64,000 nucleotides of DNA from Paludibacteraceae bacterium (GCA_017478225.1 JAFVDX010000032.1:1-64000); one strand, 5' to 3'. Shown: positions 51,577 through 61,272, numbered from the stretch's first letter. Translations and numbers: made by a program. The notes: a model not told the origin generated them from the letters alone.

Positions 51577-52085
51577 AATTGTCGTTGCATTTGGGCAAGT
51601 AATCGTTGTTGTTTCATGGCTTCATGCTCAGAGTCGGCATAGTTGGCAAAAGGATAAATGTTTATGCCGCCGCGAGGGTTGAAATATCCAATCACCTCTA
51701 AATAGCGTGGCTCCATGAGTTTGACTAAATCTTTCATGATGATATTTACGCAATCCTCATGAAAATCGCCATGATTACGAAAACTGAATAGATATAGTTT
51801 CAGAGACTTAGACTCAACCATTCGCTCTCGAGGAATATAGTTGATCACTATTCTACCAAAATCAGGTTGTCCGGTCATTGGACAAAGTGATGTAAATTCT
51901 GGACAATTGAAAGTAACGAGATATTCGTTCTCTGGGTGCTTGTTAACGAATGTTTCAAGCAGTTGTGGTGCATAATTATCAGTGTATTTAACTCCTTTTG
52001 CACCAAGCAGACTAAGGCCTGCAAGTTCTTCTTTCTTACGCATGTTTTCAGTTTTATTAGTGGGTGGAAAAACATTAGCACCCAT
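51573..52085 (-). CDS. queF: NADPH-dependent 7-cyano-7-deazaguanine reductase
   Basis: 170 residues, a single-domain (YkvM-type) enzyme. Catalytic Cys68 is in [13 protein letters not shown] with Asp75 seven residues on. The motif E-S-K-S-L-K-L-Y is followed by [10 protein letters not shown], the usual QueF signature. It reduces the nitrile of preQ0 to preQ1, which then replaces guanine in tRNA as queuosine precursor. It is first in the operon; the promoter lies at 52142-52149. Confidence 0.96.
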   Translation of the reverse strand: MGANVFPPTNKTENMRKKEELAGLSLLGAKGVKYTDNYAPQLLETFVNKHPENEYLVTFNCPEFTSLCPMTGQPDFGRIVINYIPRERMVESKSLKLYLFSFRNHGDFHEDCVNIIMKDLVKLMEPRYLEVIGYFNPRGGINIYPFANYADSEHEAMKQQRLLAQMQRQL

Positions 52086-52141
52086 ACATTATTAGTTCTG
52101 TGTATTAGGCGAATTATTACTCGCCGCTCTCTTAGAGGCCG

Positions 52142-52149
52142 CAAAGTTA
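52142..52149 (-). promoter_or_regulatory. Putative promoter (-7 box) of the que operon
   Basis: TAACTTTG on the minus strand, about 55 bases before queF. The leader holds a small hairpin (GGCGA and TCGCC, 8-base loop). I do not see a preQ1 aptamer in it. Confidence 0.6.
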
Positions 52150-52300
52150 CTAAAAATAAGTGAAATGTAAAATATTTTTACAAAGATATAAAATTCACAT
52201 GATATTTTCCCCGCTATTCTCTCGTTTTTATAATTGACTAAACCTTTACACATCATATAGCCAATTTTTAGAAGTGCCCTTAGTGTTAAGCATTGTTCTG

Positions 52301-54187
52301 TTAGAAATGCCAACTGACTCCTCCAATAATTGTGGCAGGGGGCATAGGGAATCCTTGGGTGATTTCATATTTCTGACAAAGCAGGTTTTCTGCCTGTAGG
52401 TTAGCCCAAAGCCCCTTATAGATGCGTACTGCCGCATGTGCATTCCACAAAACATAATTCTCTTTGATCATGTCAGGCTGAAGTGCAGTATATAAACCTG
52501 CAATATATTGTATATCAGTGCCAATGCGAAATTTGTCGTGGTGATAGGTAATGGCTGCATTGAGTTTATGCTCTGGTGCTGCAAGTTGCTTTTCTTTCAT
52601 GTGCAAGAAACTATAGTTAGTAGAGAAATTAAGCCCTTTAATAATTGTATAAGAAAACTCTATTTCAAAACCTGTATTATGAATTTGTCCCGTGTTTACA
52701 TTTTGTTGTTTTCCGTCTGTAATTCTTGTTTCGATCATGTTGTCTGCATACAGATAAAACACATTGGTCCCTATGCGAATACGGTTGTCGTAGAGATATT
52801 GTTTATAACTCAATTCGTAGTTCCAAAGACTTTCTGCTTTGAGTTGGTCGTTGGCAGGTTTGTACATATATAGTTCTCTGATAGTAGGATTACGAAAACC
52901 GCGATTGGCAATTAGTTTTATTTGAGCCGATTTGGGTAAGATAAACGAAATACCTGCTTGTGGAATATATGCGAGCCCTGACTGACTATGCCAGTCTAAC
53001 CTGAAACCGGCATCTAAACTGAGCCAACTGAGTGCATGCTGCCTCAAGTCGATGTATCCTGCTACTTGGTCTTGCGACTTTTTGATAATATCATTATCAG
53101 GCATATTGGGTATAATACTCTCGTTCCACGCATGGCCGCCAAAATGCTGATAGTCGAACCCGAAAGTAGTAGTATTTCCCTTAAAGAACGCAAAGGCCTG
53201 ATAAATGCTGACACCCATCATTATGTCGGTGTGTAGGTAGAGTTTTTGTTGCGGTGATTCGCTGTTTTGCGGGCGGTATCCGTCGTTGATTTTGTGCCGC
53301 CCACCATTATAATATGCTCTTATTGCTCCAGAGGTATTTTCGTATGAGTTTTCTATTGAGAGCGAGGCCGTGCCTCGCAAGATGTGCATGTCATTGTCTT
53401 CTATAGGGTCGCTGACAGTACCCGGATTGGAAGAATTGAAATAAGCAATATTACCCAATGCAACTGCTTTCCAATGTTTAGTGAAATCATAACCTAATTT
53501 TACAAAGGCATTATATTCGTCAAAATCCATGTTGGCTCTGTGTCCGTTGGTTCGTGAATAATTAAAGCCTATAGCAGAAGAAAACTTTTTGTATTTCACT
53601 TGATTGGTTATTCCTGCATCGAGGGTGTAATATGACCCGCCTTGTAGGTGTAAATTGGTCATGACAGTATCTTTTGTCGGCTGTCGGGTGATGATGTTCA
53701 TCACTCCACCCATAGCGTTGCTTCCGTAGAAGATTGATGCCGGACCACGGATAATCTCTACTTGCTGAGCAAGCATAGTCTGATAGTTGTCGGCAATTGG
53801 GTGTCCGTAGAGTCCTGCATATTGGGGCAGACCATCAATAAGCACAAGAATATCTGTGTTTGGGCTGCCACCTATACCCCTGATTTTTATTCCACCGGAG
53901 CCACCGGTGCTAACTCCATATCCTAAGATACCTCTTTGTGTGATAAATATTCCCGGAACTTGACTGTTGATGACGGGTAAGACACTTGTTGAGTTGGTCT
54001 CTTCAAGTTGACTGCTGCCAACTACACTGACTGTCATGGGCAGTAAACGGCTGTCGGTAGTGTTTCTTGCACCCGTGGCAACCACTTCTTGTAAATCGAT
54101 ATTGATAGAATCTTGCTGTTCTTGATTATTGGCACGAGCAACTGCAAAACTCAATAGAAAACAGAAAATTAGGTGGTAAGTTCTCAT
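52301..54187 (-). CDS. TonB-dependent outer-membrane receptor
   Basis: 628 residues. A signal peptide ends in A-R-A. The TonB box region is D-S-I-N-I-D-L-Q-E-V-V. The plug (about 38-150) has I-K-I-R-G-I-G-G, V-L-I-D-G-L-P-Q and V-E-I-I-R-G-P-A-S-I-F-Y-G. The barrel follows and ends in G-V-S-W-H-F with the C-terminal Phe needed for insertion. There is no carboxypeptidase-like N-terminal domain, and no SusD partner is next to it, so it is more like a vitamin- or iron-complex transporter than a glycan one. The substrate is unknown. Confidence 0.93.
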   Translation of the reverse strand: MRTYHLIFCFLLSFAVARANNQEQQDSINIDLQEVVATGARNTTDSRLLPMTVSVVGSSQLEETNSTSVLPVINSQVPGIFITQRGILGYGVSTGGSGGIKIRGIGGSPNTDILVLIDGLPQYAGLYGHPIADNYQTMLAQQVEIIRGPASIFYGSNAMGGVMNIITRQPTKDTVMTNLHLQGGSYYTLDAGITNQVKYKKFSSAIGFNYSRTNGHRANMDFDEYNAFVKLGYDFTKHWKAVALGNIAYFNSSNPGTVSDPIEDNDMHILRGTASLSIENSYENTSGAIRAYYNGGRHKINDGYRPQNSESPQQKLYLHTDIMMGVSIYQAFAFFKGNTTTFGFDYQHFGGHAWNESIIPNMPDNDIIKKSQDQVAGYIDLRQHALSWLSLDAGFRLDWHSQSGLAYIPQAGISFILPKSAQIKLIANRGFRNPTIRELYMYKPANDQLKAESLWNYELSYKQYLYDNRIRIGTNVFYLYADNMIETRITDGKQQNVNTGQIHNTGFEIEFSYTIIKGLNFSTNYSFLHMKEKQLAAPEHKLNAAITYHHDKFRIGTDIQYIAGLYTALQPDMIKENYVLWNAHAAVRIYKGLWANLQAENLLCQKYEITQGFPMPPATIIGGVSWHF

Positions 54188-54211
54188 CTAAAATAAATTT
54201 TTTATGAGCTG

Positions 54212-54242
54212 CAAAGTTACTTGAATATGTCCAAATATCAAA
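54212..54242 (-). promoter_or_regulatory. Promoter of the TonB-dependent receptor gene
   Basis: Minus strand: TTTG (54239-54242), 19 bases, TAACTTTG (54212-54219); a leader of about 20 bases. No riboswitch or Fur-like palindrome is visible. Confidence 0.7.
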
Positions 54243-54279
54243 GTAGAAATATAAGTGAGGATTATTTATATTTTTTTTG

Positions 54280-54287
54280 TACCTTTG
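54280..54287 (+). promoter_or_regulatory. Promoter (-7 box) of prfC
   Basis: TACCTTTG, 20 bases before the prfC ATG. It lies downstream of the first possible start (54221), which fixes the start at 54308. The -33 box is not clear. Confidence 0.6.
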
Positions 54288-54307
54288 CACCGCTAAATAA
54301 ATACTTT

Positions 54308-55942
54308 ATGGATTTGAAAGAAGAAATAAGTCGTAGGCGTACTTTTGCCATCATATCGCATCCTGATGCGGGTAAAACCACCCTTACGGAAAAATTGCTT
54401 TTGTATGGTGGCGCAATACATGTGGCAGGCGCAGTGAAGAGTAACAAAATTCGCAAAACTGCAACTTCAGATTGGATGGAGATAGAAAAGCAGAGAGGTA
54501 TTTCGGTGGCTACTTCGGTTATGGGGTTTGAATACACTCCTCAATCAGAGTTAAACAATAAGGAGTCGGGAAATGCCACAACTTATAAAATCAATATTCT
54601 TGATACACCCGGTCACCAAGATTTTGCAGAAGATACCTTTCGCACGCTGACGGCAGTAGATTCGGTGATAATAGTTATAGATGCCGCAAAGGGTGTAGAA
54701 ACGCAGACTCGCCGTTTGATGCAGGTTTGTCGAATGAGGAAAACGCCTGTAATGGTCTTTGTTAATAAGATGGATCGTGAGGCAAAAGATCCTTTTGATT
54801 TGCTGGATGAGATAGAAAGTGAATTGGGAATAAAAGTAACTCCGTTGTCATGGCCTATCAATAGCGGACAGAGATTCAAGGGCGTGTATAATATCTTCCA
54901 ACATACCTTGGATTTATATACCCCTGATAAGACTCATGTAACTGAGTCAATCAGATATGATGATATAAATAATCCGGAGATAGATAGCCTTGTTGGTACT
55001 CAAGATGCTGAGAAATTGCGTCAGGATTTGGAATTGATTACAGAGGTCTATCCTGATTTTGCATTAGATGGTGAAGGATTGCGAGGTTATTTAAGTGGTG
55101 ATTTGGCGCCTGTCTTTTTTGGTTCTGCTTTGAATACCTTTGGCGTCAGAGAGTTGTTGGAATGTTTTGTTAAGATTGCCCCTTCTCCTCGTTCGGTAGA
55201 GACTGAAGAGCGCCGCATAGAGCCGACCGAACCGCAATTCACTGGTTTTGTGTTCAAGATACATGCTAATATGGACCCCAATCATCGTTCATGTATTGCC
55301 TTCGTAAAGATTTGTTCCGGCAAGTTTGAGCGTAATGTGTATTACAAGCATATTAGGTTAGATCAGAAGATGCGTTTTTCTGCTCCAACTGCTTTTATGG
55401 CGCAGAAAAAAGAGACGGTAGATGAAGCCTATGCAGGGGATATAGTTGGTTTGCCTGATACGGGTAATTTTAAGATAGGAGATAGTCTTACAAGTGGTGA
55501 GACTTTGCATTTCAAAGGACTTCCTTCGTTCTCGCCCGAGATGTTCAAATACATAGAGAATGCTGACCCTATGAAACAAAAACAATTGGATAAAGGTATT
55601 CATCAGTTGATGGACGAGGGTGTGGCTCAGATGTTCGTTAATCAAGTCACGGGCAGGAAAATAATAGGGACAGTAGGGCAGTTGCAATTTGAGGTCATAC
55701 AATATCGCTTGGAGCATGAGTATAATGCTCGCTGCAAGTGGGAACCACTTCAGATGTATAAGGCATGTTGGATAGAATCAGACGATGCACAAGAGTTAGA
55801 GTTGTTTAAGAAACGCAAGGGGCAATATATGGCATTTGACAAAGAGGGTAGGGATGTGTTTATGGCAGATAGTGCCTATCTGTTGCAAATGGCTCAAAAT
55901 GACTATAAGCATATTCGTTTCCATTTTACAAGTGAATTTTAG
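54308..55942 (+). CDS. prfC: Peptide chain release factor 3
   Basis: 544 residues from ATG 54308; an open upstream extension (54221) lacks family match and precedes the promoter. The GTPase motifs are S-H-P-D-A-G-K-T (18-25), D-T-P-G-H-Q-D-F and N-K-M-D. K-Q-R-G-I-S-V is the RF3 switch motif. Domain 2 and the RF3 C-terminal domain follow. RF3 removes RF1 and RF2 from the ribosome after termination, using GTP. The next gene begins 3 bases after its stop. Confidence 0.96.
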   Translation: MDLKEEISRRRTFAIISHPDAGKTTLTEKLLLYGGAIHVAGAVKSNKIRKTATSDWMEIEKQRGISVATSVMGFEYTPQSELNNKESGNATTYKINILDTPGHQDFAEDTFRTLTAVDSVIIVIDAAKGVETQTRRLMQVCRMRKTPVMVFVNKMDREAKDPFDLLDEIESELGIKVTPLSWPINSGQRFKGVYNIFQHTLDLYTPDKTHVTESIRYDDINNPEIDSLVGTQDAEKLRQDLELITEVYPDFALDGEGLRGYLSGDLAPVFFGSALNTFGVRELLECFVKIAPSPRSVETEERRIEPTEPQFTGFVFKIHANMDPNHRSCIAFVKICSGKFERNVYYKHIRLDQKMRFSAPTAFMAQKKETVDEAYAGDIVGLPDTGNFKIGDSLTSGETLHFKGLPSFSPEMFKYIENADPMKQKQLDKGIHQLMDEGVAQMFVNQVTGRKIIGTVGQLQFEVIQYRLEHEYNARCKWEPLQMYKACWIESDDAQELELFKKRKGQYMAFDKEGRDVFMADSAYLLQMAQNDYKHIRFHFTSEF

Positions 55943-55945
55943 AAA

Positions 55946-57310
55946 ATGAAAAAGTTTGTTTTAATATTATCTATGCTCGTTTTGGCTCTTTATGTAGTAG
56001 GTATAGAAAAAGTCAGTTTCGAGCAGTTGCAAGATGGTGGTTGGAAAAGCATGAAAGGTTGTGTGGTAGAGATTACCACTCCACTTGTGGTATGTGGTAC
56101 ATTTCATGACTCTATTTACCTTGCCCCTGAAAGACTTTATGTCCCTGAGGAGCGTGCTAAAGGCTTGTCTGAAGGCGATTCAACAGAGTATTATAAGTGG
56201 GTGGAATATAACGATCGCTTAAGAATCAGAATGGAGTGTCCTAAACCTTACGACTTGAATTTAGGTGCAACTATAAAAGGGTTGCGGGCGATGATAACAG
56301 GTGAGAGGTCGTTGCTTACAGGTAGGCAACCTAATTTTAAGAATTACAAGCCACAGACGGCCTTGCCCAATCTGGGTGGGGCAGATATTGTTATTTGCTC
56401 TACCAACATACAGAATTATTTTGTTCATCAAGGTGGTTATGCCACCAAACGCCAAACTGATGGTCAGCATGCACTGCAATGTTTGAAAGTGGCGTCTGCG
56501 TTGGTGAAAATGAATGCAGACCTATACGCAATATGTGAGATAGAAAAAGGTGAGTCGGCGCCAAAAGAATTGGTGGGGAAAATGAATGAATTGTCGGAAA
56601 AAGAAAAGTTCGACTTTGTAAGAATAAGCAAGGTAGATGGAGATACTATTTCTGTAGGATTCATTTATAATAAAACCAAACTCCGTCCTTATGGTGAGTT
56701 GTGTTTTGCTTATCCTAAGAAAGTAAATATCTATTCATGCCGATTTGTTCTTCAGGGTTTCGAGGCGATAGAGTCGGGCGAGAGGTTTGTAGTTTCGCTT
56801 AATCATTTAAGAAGCAAGCGTGGTTCGCAAGAAGAGTCGTTAGACAAGAGAATGGCTAATGTGGAGGCACTCACAGACTGCATACAAGAGGCATATAACG
56901 ATAGTATTTATACTGACCCTGATATAATAGTATTGGGCGATTTTAATTCATATACCCAAGAAAAGCCGATTCAAACAATGATAGAATTAGGCTACAAGGA
57001 CATGCTTTTCATAAATGATAGTTTGAATTATTCTTATTCCTATAAGGGCGAGTGCGGCTATTTAGACAGAGTGTTTTCTTCACCAACTATGTCGGCGCAG
57101 ATAACGGCTGTATATCCTATCCATTGGAACACAGACTACTATTATTCGGCTGCCTATTATTCCAAATATAATTTCAAAAATCGTATTATTCCTAAAGAAA
57201 AACCTCAAAATATAAAGAAATATATGTCGAAGGCAGCCAAGAAAAATCTGCTTTTCCGTTATTCTGACCACGACCCTATTCTTATAGGACTAAAACTTGG
57301 AAACAAATAA
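55946..57310 (+). CDS. Secreted endonuclease/exonuclease/phosphatase-fold protein
   Basis: 454 residues. A signal peptide (end near residue 19) is followed by a small beta domain (about 20-125), then an endonuclease/exonuclease/phosphatase domain. The catalytic set is C-E-I-E (Glu), S-L-N-H-L (Asn, His), V-L-G-D-F-N-S-Y (Asp, Asn) and Y-S-D-H-D-P-I (Asp, His). It resembles the nuclease domain at 48365 but has no T9SS motif, so it is probably periplasmic or exported by another route. It lies 3 bases after prfC and 2 before the M23 gene. Confidence 0.85.
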   Translation: MKKFVLILSMLVLALYVVGIEKVSFEQLQDGGWKSMKGCVVEITTPLVVCGTFHDSIYLAPERLYVPEERAKGLSEGDSTEYYKWVEYNDRLRIRMECPKPYDLNLGATIKGLRAMITGERSLLTGRQPNFKNYKPQTALPNLGGADIVICSTNIQNYFVHQGGYATKRQTDGQHALQCLKVASALVKMNADLYAICEIEKGESAPKELVGKMNELSEKEKFDFVRISKVDGDTISVGFIYNKTKLRPYGELCFAYPKKVNIYSCRFVLQGFEAIESGERFVVSLNHLRSKRGSQEESLDKRMANVEALTDCIQEAYNDSIYTDPDIIVLGDFNSYTQEKPIQTMIELGYKDMLFINDSLNYSYSYKGECGYLDRVFSSPTMSAQITAVYPIHWNTDYYYSAAYYSKYNFKNRIIPKEKPQNIKKYMSKAAKKNLLFRYSDHDPILIGLKLGNK

Positions 57311-57312
57311 GT

Positions 57313-58236
57313 ATGAGACGATTAGTTTTATCAATATCACTATTATGGTGTGTTGTATTGGTATATTCACAGCAAATACCCAAAGATATACAACTTGAGA
57401 TTCGTAATGATACTTTGTTCGTAACATGTCAGGCTGATGAATTGCCAAAGCATGTGATAGTAAAAGCAGTTGATAGAGTGAATATATATAAGCGTATGTT
57501 TTATGACGAGACGGACGACTTGATGGAAGATCATCCTGCCGACGATATATATAATTCTATCTGGACATCAGAGAAAGTAAATCCGTATGCTTATTCCATA
57601 GATTCTATTCAGGACACCATAGTGATAGATTGCAAGGGTTTTGTAATGCCGGTAAAAGAAGGATATATTACTTCCAAATTCGGGCCGCGAAAATATCGTT
57701 ATCATTATGGTACCGACATCAAGGTGCTGACGGGTGATAGCATTTTTTCAAGTTGGGATGGGCAGGTAAGAATAGTAAGAAATGACCCTAAAGGCTATGG
57801 CAATTTTGTTGTGGTTCGTCACCCGAATGGTTTAGAAACCGTGTATGCTCACATGTCGAGAGTATATGTAGAAGAAAACGAACATGTTACTGCCGGTGAA
57901 TTGTTGGGATTAGGCGGAAATACAGGCCGTAGTACAGGTTCCCACTTGCATTACGAAATCCGATATTTAGGCAACGCACTAAATACCGAGTTGATGCTTG
58001 ACTATGGAAAATTCCAAATGCGTGACACTACATATTTGATTACTCAGAAGGAAACTTTCTACCACTATCAGCACCTCAAAGAGATGCAGCAAGCGAAGTA
58101 TATAACGGTTAAATCAGGAGATAACTTATCAGTGTTAGCAAAGAGATATGGCACAAGTGTCAGAGCATTATGCCGTTTGAATGGAATAAAAGAGACAACT
58201 ATTATTCGTATAGGTCAACGGCTAAGAGTTAGGTGA
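57313..58236 (+). CDS. M23 peptidoglycan peptidase with C-terminal LysM
   Basis: 307 residues. A signal peptide ends V-Y-S-Q-Q. The M23 (LytM) domain spans about 112-225, with the zinc ligands H-Y-G-T-D (His, Asp) and S-H-L-H-Y-E (His-x-His). A LysM domain at 260-307 has [18 protein letters not shown] and ends R-L-R-V-R. All metal ligands are present, so it should be an active endopeptidase that opens peptidoglycan cross-links. It lies 2 bases after the nuclease. Confidence 0.92.
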   Translation: MRRLVLSISLLWCVVLVYSQQIPKDIQLEIRNDTLFVTCQADELPKHVIVKAVDRVNIYKRMFYDETDDLMEDHPADDIYNSIWTSEKVNPYAYSIDSIQDTIVIDCKGFVMPVKEGYITSKFGPRKYRYHYGTDIKVLTGDSIFSSWDGQVRIVRNDPKGYGNFVVVRHPNGLETVYAHMSRVYVEENEHVTAGELLGLGGNTGRSTGSHLHYEIRYLGNALNTELMLDYGKFQMRDTTYLITQKETFYHYQHLKEMQQAKYITVKSGDNLSVLAKRYGTSVRALCRLNGIKETTIIRIGQRLRVR

Positions 58237-58382
58237 TTAGAAATTATTACAATACTTCGTTAAAAAATGATGTTGATTAGTTGAAAAAAATGCGTTATTT
58301 GATATATTCTAAGCTGACAAAATAGGTAATATGGCCTTTAAAAATACTCACTGTTATGTTAACATTGTAATTATTTATTATG

Positions 58383-58874
58383 TCAGTTGTTTTGTGAATT
58401 TGTTGGAATCATATTTATTTTTACTGATGTATTATATTTACGTATTTCTTCACAAAACTTTTGATGGTCTTTGATGTTGAGGCGTATTAATTTATGAGCG
58501 TTTTGTAGTCTAATGTCTGTTTCTAACCATTGACCAAAGATATTATATTTATTCCATTTGAATGATATTTCCTCAATATCGTTTGCGTGAAAACAAAACG
58601 GATGACATGAAATAATATGACCAAATCCTATAAGCCGAATATTTCCATTTAAATATATTCTAACTTTCGATTGTTTGATTGCTACGCAAATGATTGCAAT
58701 TATAAAATTGCATATAAAAGAGATTATTGTGATTTTGTAGTCAAATAAAGCAACAAAAATTAAATTAACGATAGTAATTATGCAAAATATTATGATAATA
58801 GTAAGAGTATTTAATAGCCATAGCGGTTCTATTAAATTTGTACTTTCATATTCTTTGTAGGAAATGTTTTTCAT
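58383..58874 (-). CDS. Two-helix membrane protein, PH-like domain
   Basis: 163 residues. Two hydrophobic helices (about 20-45 and 48-68) precede a soluble part with alternating beta strands (V-R-I-Y-L-N-G-N-I-R-L-I-G-F to I-R-L-N-I-K-D). This recalls the bacterial PH (YdbS/YcxB-like) arrangement. No named family is certain. Its ATG overlaps the stop of the broken lipoprotein gene as TAATG, so the two were once coupled. The gene is AT-rich relative to its neighbours. Confidence 0.65.
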   Translation of the reverse strand: MKNISYKEYESTNLIEPLWLLNTLTIIIIFCIITIVNLIFVALFDYKITIISFICNFIIAIICVAIKQSKVRIYLNGNIRLIGFGHIISCHPFCFHANDIEEISFKWNKYNIFGQWLETDIRLQNAHKLIRLNIKDHQKFCEEIRKYNTSVKINMIPTNSQNN

Positions 58875-59540
58875 TATTGAGAGATATTAAAAAGGTTAAC
58901 TAAATAGGCAAATTTCCCGTTGCAAATACTATAAAAGTACTCTGGACTTTCAATATATGTAGCGCGTAAATAATTGTAGCCTTCGTATTCATCATATAAT
59001 AAGAAGTCGTTATTTTGATCTATAAGTCTAAAAAATACTATCTAATTCCACTTCTGTTTGTTGTGTATATTCTTCTTGAGCGAGTAAGTTTGAAATTCTA
59101 TTAAGATATATATTTCCACAATATGAAAGAGTCATATCATTTGAATATTTCATTCCAATGAAGTAATCATAGATTGCCGACTGATATAAGCTATCTATGT
59201 TAGGGTCAGAGATTGAAAAGTTATAGTTCGCTTCAAAATTTTGTTGAGCCTCAGGCAAATATGAAAACATGTAGAAGTGCGCATATTCAGAAGCGTAATT
59301 AATTATTTTTTGATATCTACTAAATGGAGGTGTCTCAAATATAGAAAATGACTCGTCATCCAATTTGTTCAATACATATTCTACGCCTTCGTTATGCATA
59401 AATCCGATTAGTTGATATAATTCCTATTCTGGATATTGTGTGACCCTTTTGCCGCTGTTAACGGATTGATTATTGCACGAAATAATTAAAGAGCAAATTA
59501 CTAATGTGCTGATAAAAATAAAAATTTTTATAAATTTCAT
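58874..59540 (-). pseudogene. Lipoprotein gene broken by a nonsense codon and a frameshift
   Basis: Reading from ATG 59540, 38 residues encode a lipoprotein signal with lipobox L-I-I-S-C (Cys22), up to an in-frame TAG at 59424-59426. The same frame goes on, E-L-Y-Q-L-I-G-F then the 123-residue open piece at 59028-59399. This ends in a TAG right after six T (plus strand 59030-59035). Removing one T would join F-R-L-I-D-Q-N-N and a further 50 codons up to the stop at 58874, which overlaps the start of the next gene. The reconstructed product is 221 residues, an unknown lipoprotein. Confidence 0.82.
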
Positions 59541-59603
59541 AATGAATTATGATTTAATAGTACAACATGTATATTTGCACAACTTTTATGAAAATTGTCG
59601 CTG

Positions 59604-59611
59604 CAAAATTA
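59604..59611 (-). promoter_or_regulatory. Putative promoter (-7 box) of the broken lipoprotein gene
   Basis: TAATTTTG on the minus strand, about 60 bases before ATG 59540; the -33 box is poor. Confidence 0.45.
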
Positions 59612-59651
59612 TGTAAAAAATATGTAATTGTGAAATTTTTTAGATATAAAA

Positions 59652-59727
59652 TCACACACAAGATGATTTTTATATATCAGATTATTAGTGTGTTGTGTGC
59701 GCACAAATGAAATAATTTCACACAAGA
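59652..59727. repeat. TCACACA-AGA direct repeats flanking an inverted TTGTGTG
   Basis: TCACACACAAGA at 59652-59663 and TCACACAAGA at 59718-59727 run in the same direction; AGTGTGTTGTGTGCGCACAA lies between them at 59687-59706 and contains the inverse. They lie between the HTH gene and the broken lipoprotein gene. Confidence 0.5.
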
Positions 59728-59729
59728 AG

Positions 59730-60287
59730 TTATAGTGTGATAAGTGATAACAGATCTGAACGAATAAGAGAGGCTTTTTTTATTCCCATTTTACTTGCCA
59801 ATCGAGTCTTTGTAGTTGGAATACTATTGTATGAATAATTCATTATATTGGATATATCAATATCTGATATATCTAATAAAATCAGACAAAGAAGGAAATA
59901 ATCTTTAGTAGAAAACTGAGGATATCGTTGCTGTAATTTGTCAACAAAATTCTCAAAGGTATAATTTAAAAACTCTGCAAAAGATTCAAAATTATTGGTG
60001 TGAATAATGTTATTATATATTTCTTTATCAAATAATAATTGATTATCGCGTGATAAGAATCTCCTTTTTTCTTTTGATTTTTCTTTTCCAATCTGTATAC
60101 GATACTTTAGTTCATTAAGTTTTATATATAATGGGTGTTTGAATTGTGCATATTCTATCAATAGATGAGATTGAGTTTGGTAGTAAATTCTCATTTGTTT
60201 ACTATGCAATGATGCTAAAATTACAAAAGCCGTGATGAAAATCATCAGGATAACTATCAGAGTAATTAGTAAATTTTCAGTGAACAT
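59730..60287 (-). CDS. Membrane-tethered LuxR-like helix-turn-helix protein
   Basis: 185 residues. One transmembrane helix (about 5-27) precedes a charged helical linker (about 30-110). The C-terminal segment has F-S-T-K-D-Y-F-L-L-C-L-I-L-L-D-I-S, then D-I-S-N-I-M-N-Y-S, I-P-T-T-K-T-R-L-A-S-K-M-G-I. This is like the C-terminal HTH of Bacteroidota regulators that have TPR repeats before the membrane helix. Here the TPR part is absent and a stop lies just upstream, so it may be a truncated or minimal version. It could regulate the genes downstream; that is inference. Confidence 0.65.
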   Translation of the reverse strand: MFTENLLITLIVILMIFITAFVILASLHSKQMRIYYQTQSHLLIEYAQFKHPLYIKLNELKYRIQIGKEKSKEKRRFLSRDNQLLFDKEIYNNIIHTNNFESFAEFLNYTFENFVDKLQQRYPQFSTKDYFLLCLILLDISDIDISNIMNYSYNSIPTTKTRLASKMGIKKASLIRSDLLSLITL

Positions 60288-60510
60288 AGATATTATTTCT
60301 AAAAATTAATATTGTATTGTTGCTAATGTTTGTAAAATGGTCATATCTTATAGCCTTGAATACACACTATTCATACAATGGTATGTTCAAAATATAATAC
60401 TCATGAGTTATCAATTCTGAATATTAATTTGGGCTTAATACAGATGGTAATATGATAAATAAAATCAGGGTGTGTCAAATTTGTTTTGGCACACCCTTTA
60501 AGTTTTCTAT
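60288..60510. other. Gene-free gap upstream of the HTH gene
   Basis: AT-rich, no open frame of note; a terminator hairpin lies at its right end (60467-60497). Confidence 0.6.
60467..60497 (-). terminator. Terminator of the DUF5606-nif3-zinc-ribbon run
   Basis: AGGGTGTGTC and GGCACACCCT (one G-T pair) form a 10-base stem with an A/T loop, 14 bases after the zinc-ribbon gene stop. A T-rich run follows on the minus strand. Confidence 0.78.
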
Positions 60511-61272
60511 TTATTCTCCTTTGATTTCGGCAGCCATATCGGCATCGATTAAGATTCTGCCGCAATACTCGCAAACAATGATTTTCTTTCTCAGACGAAT
60601 ATCTAATTGTCTTTGTGCGGGAATCTTATTGTGGCATCCGCCGCAAGCGTCTCTCTCTACGGTTACTACCGCCAAACCATTATGAGCATTTTTGCGGATA
60701 CGCTTGAAAGCAGTAAGAAGGCGCTGGTCATCAATCTTTCCTTCCAACTCTTGTGACCGAATAATGAGTTGCTCTGTTTGTTCTTTGGTCTCTGCAAGTA
60801 TGTCATTCAGTTCGGCTTTCTTTTGGTTCAAGTCCACGGTGCGCTCCTCGATGTCGGTAGTGGTCTTTACCTTGTCTTGTTGACGCAATTCCAGAGCAGC
60901 CGAGAAATCCTTAATCTTCTTTTGGCAGAGTTGAATTTCAAGAGTCTGATATTCTATTTCTTTTGTCAGGTTATCATACTCGCGGTTGTTGCGTACATTG
61001 TCTTGCTGCTCTTTGTAGCGGCTGATAGAAGCATTTGCGTTCTCTATTTGCACGCGGCGGTCGCTTATGTTGGTCTCCAACTCCTTGATGTCTGCCTCGA
61101 TGTTTTTTAAGCGGGTCTTCAAACCTTCAACCTCATCGCCCATGTCTTTTACTTCGATAGGCAACTCGCCTTGCAATTGACGGAGTTCGTCGATTTTTGA
61201 GTCAATCTGCTGCAACTCAAAAAGAGTGTGTAAGCGTTGCTCATTAGTTAATTCTTGTTGTTCTTTTGCCAT
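60511..61272 (-). CDS. Coiled-coil zinc-ribbon protein (CT398-like)
   Basis: 253 residues. Residues 10-175 form a long antiparallel coiled coil, rich in Leu, Glu and Lys. The last 50 carry a zinc ribbon, C-G-G-C-H-N-K and C-E-Y-C-G-R. This is the C4-type zinc-ribbon family (zf-RING_7), common in Bacteroidota next to a Nif3-like gene, as here. Its cellular role is unknown; a nucleic-acid or protein-binding role is usually supposed. Confidence 0.88.
   Translation of the reverse strand: MAKEQQELTNEQRLHTLFELQQIDSKIDELRQLQGELPIEVKDMGDEVEGLKTRLKNIEADIKELETNISDRRVQIENANASISRYKEQQDNVRNNREYDNLTKEIEYQTLEIQLCQKKIKDFSAALELRQQDKVKTTTDIEERTVDLNQKKAELNDILAETKEQTEQLIIRSQELEGKIDDQRLLTAFKRIRKNAHNGLAVVTVERDACGGCHNKIPAQRQLDIRLRKKIIVCEYCGRILIDADMAAEIKGE

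Noticed and set aside
52086..52150. preQ1 riboswitch upstream of queF
   Set aside because: The leader has one 5-base hairpin and no A-rich tail that pairs into a loop in the way of the preQ1-I aptamer; no other class could be recognised by eye.
54221..54307. Upstream extension of prfC to 54221
   Set aside because: It would include the -7 box at 54280-54287, and the conserved RF3 start M-D-L-K-E-E-I lies at 54308.
54188..54307. Cobalamin or other riboswitch before the TonB-dependent receptor
   Set aside because: The space between the receptor and prfC is about 120 bases and holds two promoters; a B12 aptamer would not fit and its B12-box is not seen.
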